Assembly: GCF_900156785.1 (NCBI RefSeq)
Contig: NZ_FTOP01000001.1
Span: 186,001 to 250,000, forward strand
Length of the DNA: 64,000 nucleotides
Direction: 5' to 3'
DNA from: Belliella pelovolcani
GTDB taxonomy: Bacteria > Bacteroidota > Bacteroidia > Cytophagales > Cyclobacteriaceae
Shown here: positions 63,117 through 64,000 of the stretch, one piece after another
How the letters are laid out: every line of letters begins with the position of its first letter
Position numbering within the stretch: the stretch's first letter is position 1
Position numbers and translations under genes: made by a program
Notes under the pieces: generated by a model
The model's database searches: none
What the model saw: the letters and a program-made list of their open reading frames with translations, nothing else
What the model was told of the DNA's origin: nothing

Positions 63117-63138
63117 AATCAATCGCCGCTTTTTTTAT
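63101..63138. terminator. Bidirectional terminator overlapping uvrC stop
   Basis: The stem GCGGCGATTG/CAATCGCCGC has a 4-nt loop, flanked by A-runs and T-runs. The left arm encodes the last residues of uvrC and its TGA falls at the loop edge. It serves uvrC and convergent gldN. Confidence 0.92.
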
Positions 63139-63950
63139 TACCATTCCCAAAGGGCATTTTCCCAATCGAGAAGTCTATATTCGAAATCTAGAGCATCTAA
63201 GAAGGCCTGTAATTCTTGATTTGGATGATTTGGATTAACCATATCCACAATCAAAGCATCATCTTTATTAGCATACTTTCTAACTACTGATCTGAACAAT
63301 CTCAAATCAAAGGCTTGATCATATCCCAGTTCCTTTGACGCATTTTGAAAGTTGATCCACTTGGCTTCAGGATGATCTTGGAAATGATTGTAGAAATCCT
63401 TGAATCTAATGAAAGCAATAGTCTTCTGACCTGCATTGGAATTAGTCTCTGAAGGCATGACTAGTTCAATATACTTCACATCAAATTTCGTCTGGGAATG
63501 ATGCCTATCAAATAGAAAATCTTCTCTGAAATCTAAATAATACAAGTTCTTCATGAAGATACTATCTCCATTTGCTGCTATCCAGAAATTATTCTGAAAC
63601 TCAGCAATAGAAAGTGGCTTAGTGAAGTCCTCATCAGCAAATACTTCCAAAGCATTGTCTTCAACTACAGCTTTGTAAATATTGGTCATGATTCCGTTGG
63701 ACTTCGCATCTCCAGAACCATAGAGCGGCAAATTGTATTTTTCTCTTAGATCTATTCTTCTCCAAACCGCAATCTGATACAATTTATCATCTTCACGAAT
63801 TGGTCTAATAGAAAATACAGTATCTTTCTTGAATTGCCTATCTCCTCCACCTGATGGGTTCATGCTCGTAGGCACTTGAGCCATCAAATCTGTATTAAGA
63901 TAAAATCCCAAGAAGATTAACAGTCCGATTAATTTAGCATGCTTTTTCAT
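63138..63950 (-). CDS. gldN: Gliding/T9SS ring protein GldN (PorN)
   Basis: This periplasmic partner of GldK in the type IX secretion ring has 270 residues. A signal peptide spans 1-25 (ending LMAQ), and the GldN domain shows IRPIREDDKLYQIAVWRRIDLREKYN in part, with tryptophan-rich strands and a C-terminal tail ending ALWEW. GldK, GldL and GldM, if present, should lie beyond the right edge on the same strand, as in the usual gldKLMN order. The pairing with porW 4 kb away fits one T9SS region. Confidence 0.92.
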   Translation of the reverse strand: MKKHAKLIGLLIFLGFYLNTDLMAQVPTSMNPSGGGDRQFKKDTVFSIRPIREDDKLYQIAVWRRIDLREKYNLPLYGSGDAKSNGIMTNIYKAVVEDNALEVFADEDFTKPLSIAEFQNNFWIAANGDSIFMKNLYYLDFREDFLFDRHHSQTKFDVKYIELVMPSETNSNAGQKTIAFIRFKDFYNHFQDHPEAKWINFQNASKELGYDQAFDLRLFRSVVRKYANKDDALIVDMVNPNHPNQELQAFLDALDFEYRLLDWENALWEW

Positions 63951-64000
63951 ATGCTGTATGTTTCACGCCGTAGCGTATGTTTACTTGATAATAACATTTG
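63951..64000 (-). other. Leader of gldN at the window edge
   Basis: This is 50 bp of non-coding sequence upstream of gldN on the minus strand, containing a short hairpin (TACGCTACGGCGTG region). If gldM lies upstream, its stop should be just beyond the edge. Confidence 0.3.

Overview
The window reads as chromosomal DNA of a gliding-type member of the Bacteroidota, most likely order Cytophagales, family Cyclobacteriaceae (Algoriphagus/Belliella-like). Evidence for this: type IX secretion proteins (PorW/SprE and GldN), a TonB receptor with a carboxypeptidase-like N-terminal domain, fused SecDF, two OmpH/Skp paralogs after BamA, DUF6089 and DUF4382 proteins, an F-type ATP synthase cluster lacking atpD/atpC, starts without Shine-Dalgarno sequences, and TAnnTTTG -7 promoter boxes. 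Genus assignment is inference. I see no rRNA, tRNA, transposase, integrase or phage gene. Nearly all genes look like ordinary housekeeping genes.

Layout. 1-2 kb: AT-rich non-coding DNA with a candidate small RNA, then lysA. 2-4.4 kb: an RprX/RprY-like two-component pair. 4.5-7.2 kb: a TonB-dependent receptor under a TPP riboswitch, so a thiamin receptor. 7.4-12.9 kb: envelope operon DUF6089, uppS, bamA, ompH, ompH (all minus). 13.2-18 kb: secDF, a small hypothetical gene, udk, rdgB (minus). 18.2-22.3 kb: LOG-family gene (plus), then msrC, ribD and two DUF4382 lipoproteins (minus). 22.4-32.6 kb: dGTPase, DUF1569 protein (minus), ileS, lspA, an AAA/DUF4143 ATPase preceded by a 32-bp-period repeat array, pnuC plus an NadR-type kinase, and a fatty acid desaturase. 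32.6-37.9 kb: PLP dehydratase, cytosolic M23-fold protein, coaX, GNAT, SDR and two hypothetical genes. 38.3-42.7 kb: two paralogous multi-spanning membrane proteins enclosing a small protein ending in CPPYC, followed by a LuxR-type two-component pair and a Gfo/Idh oxidoreductase. 42.7-48.7 kb: small secreted protein, RsmI-like methyltransferase, cysteine desulfurase, glmM, small Cys-rich protein, mazG, yceI. 49.2-56.2 kb: M23 peptidase, bactofilin, atpZ, atpI-like gene, atpBEFHAG (minus). 56.3-64 kb: porW/sprE, PBP1A, uvrC (plus) and gldN (minus).

Most of the interest lies in small and intergenic structure. A family of three diverged dispersed repeats (35.8, 44.0, 48.7 kb) shares a 42-nt identical core in two copies. 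A second, two-copy element (13.06 and 38.09 kb) keeps a series of hairpins through paired base changes. Three 18-bp repeats spaced exactly 32 bp apart precede the AAA ATPase. A candidate small RNA downstream of lysA has a consensus promoter and a strong terminator. A 21-bp perfect inverted repeat sits between convergent genes. Several starts lie within 3-7 nt of a -7 box, implying leaderless mRNAs. The best candidate for an undescribed protein system is the membrane pair/CPPYC/two-component locus at 38.3-41.6 kb; that functional link is inference.
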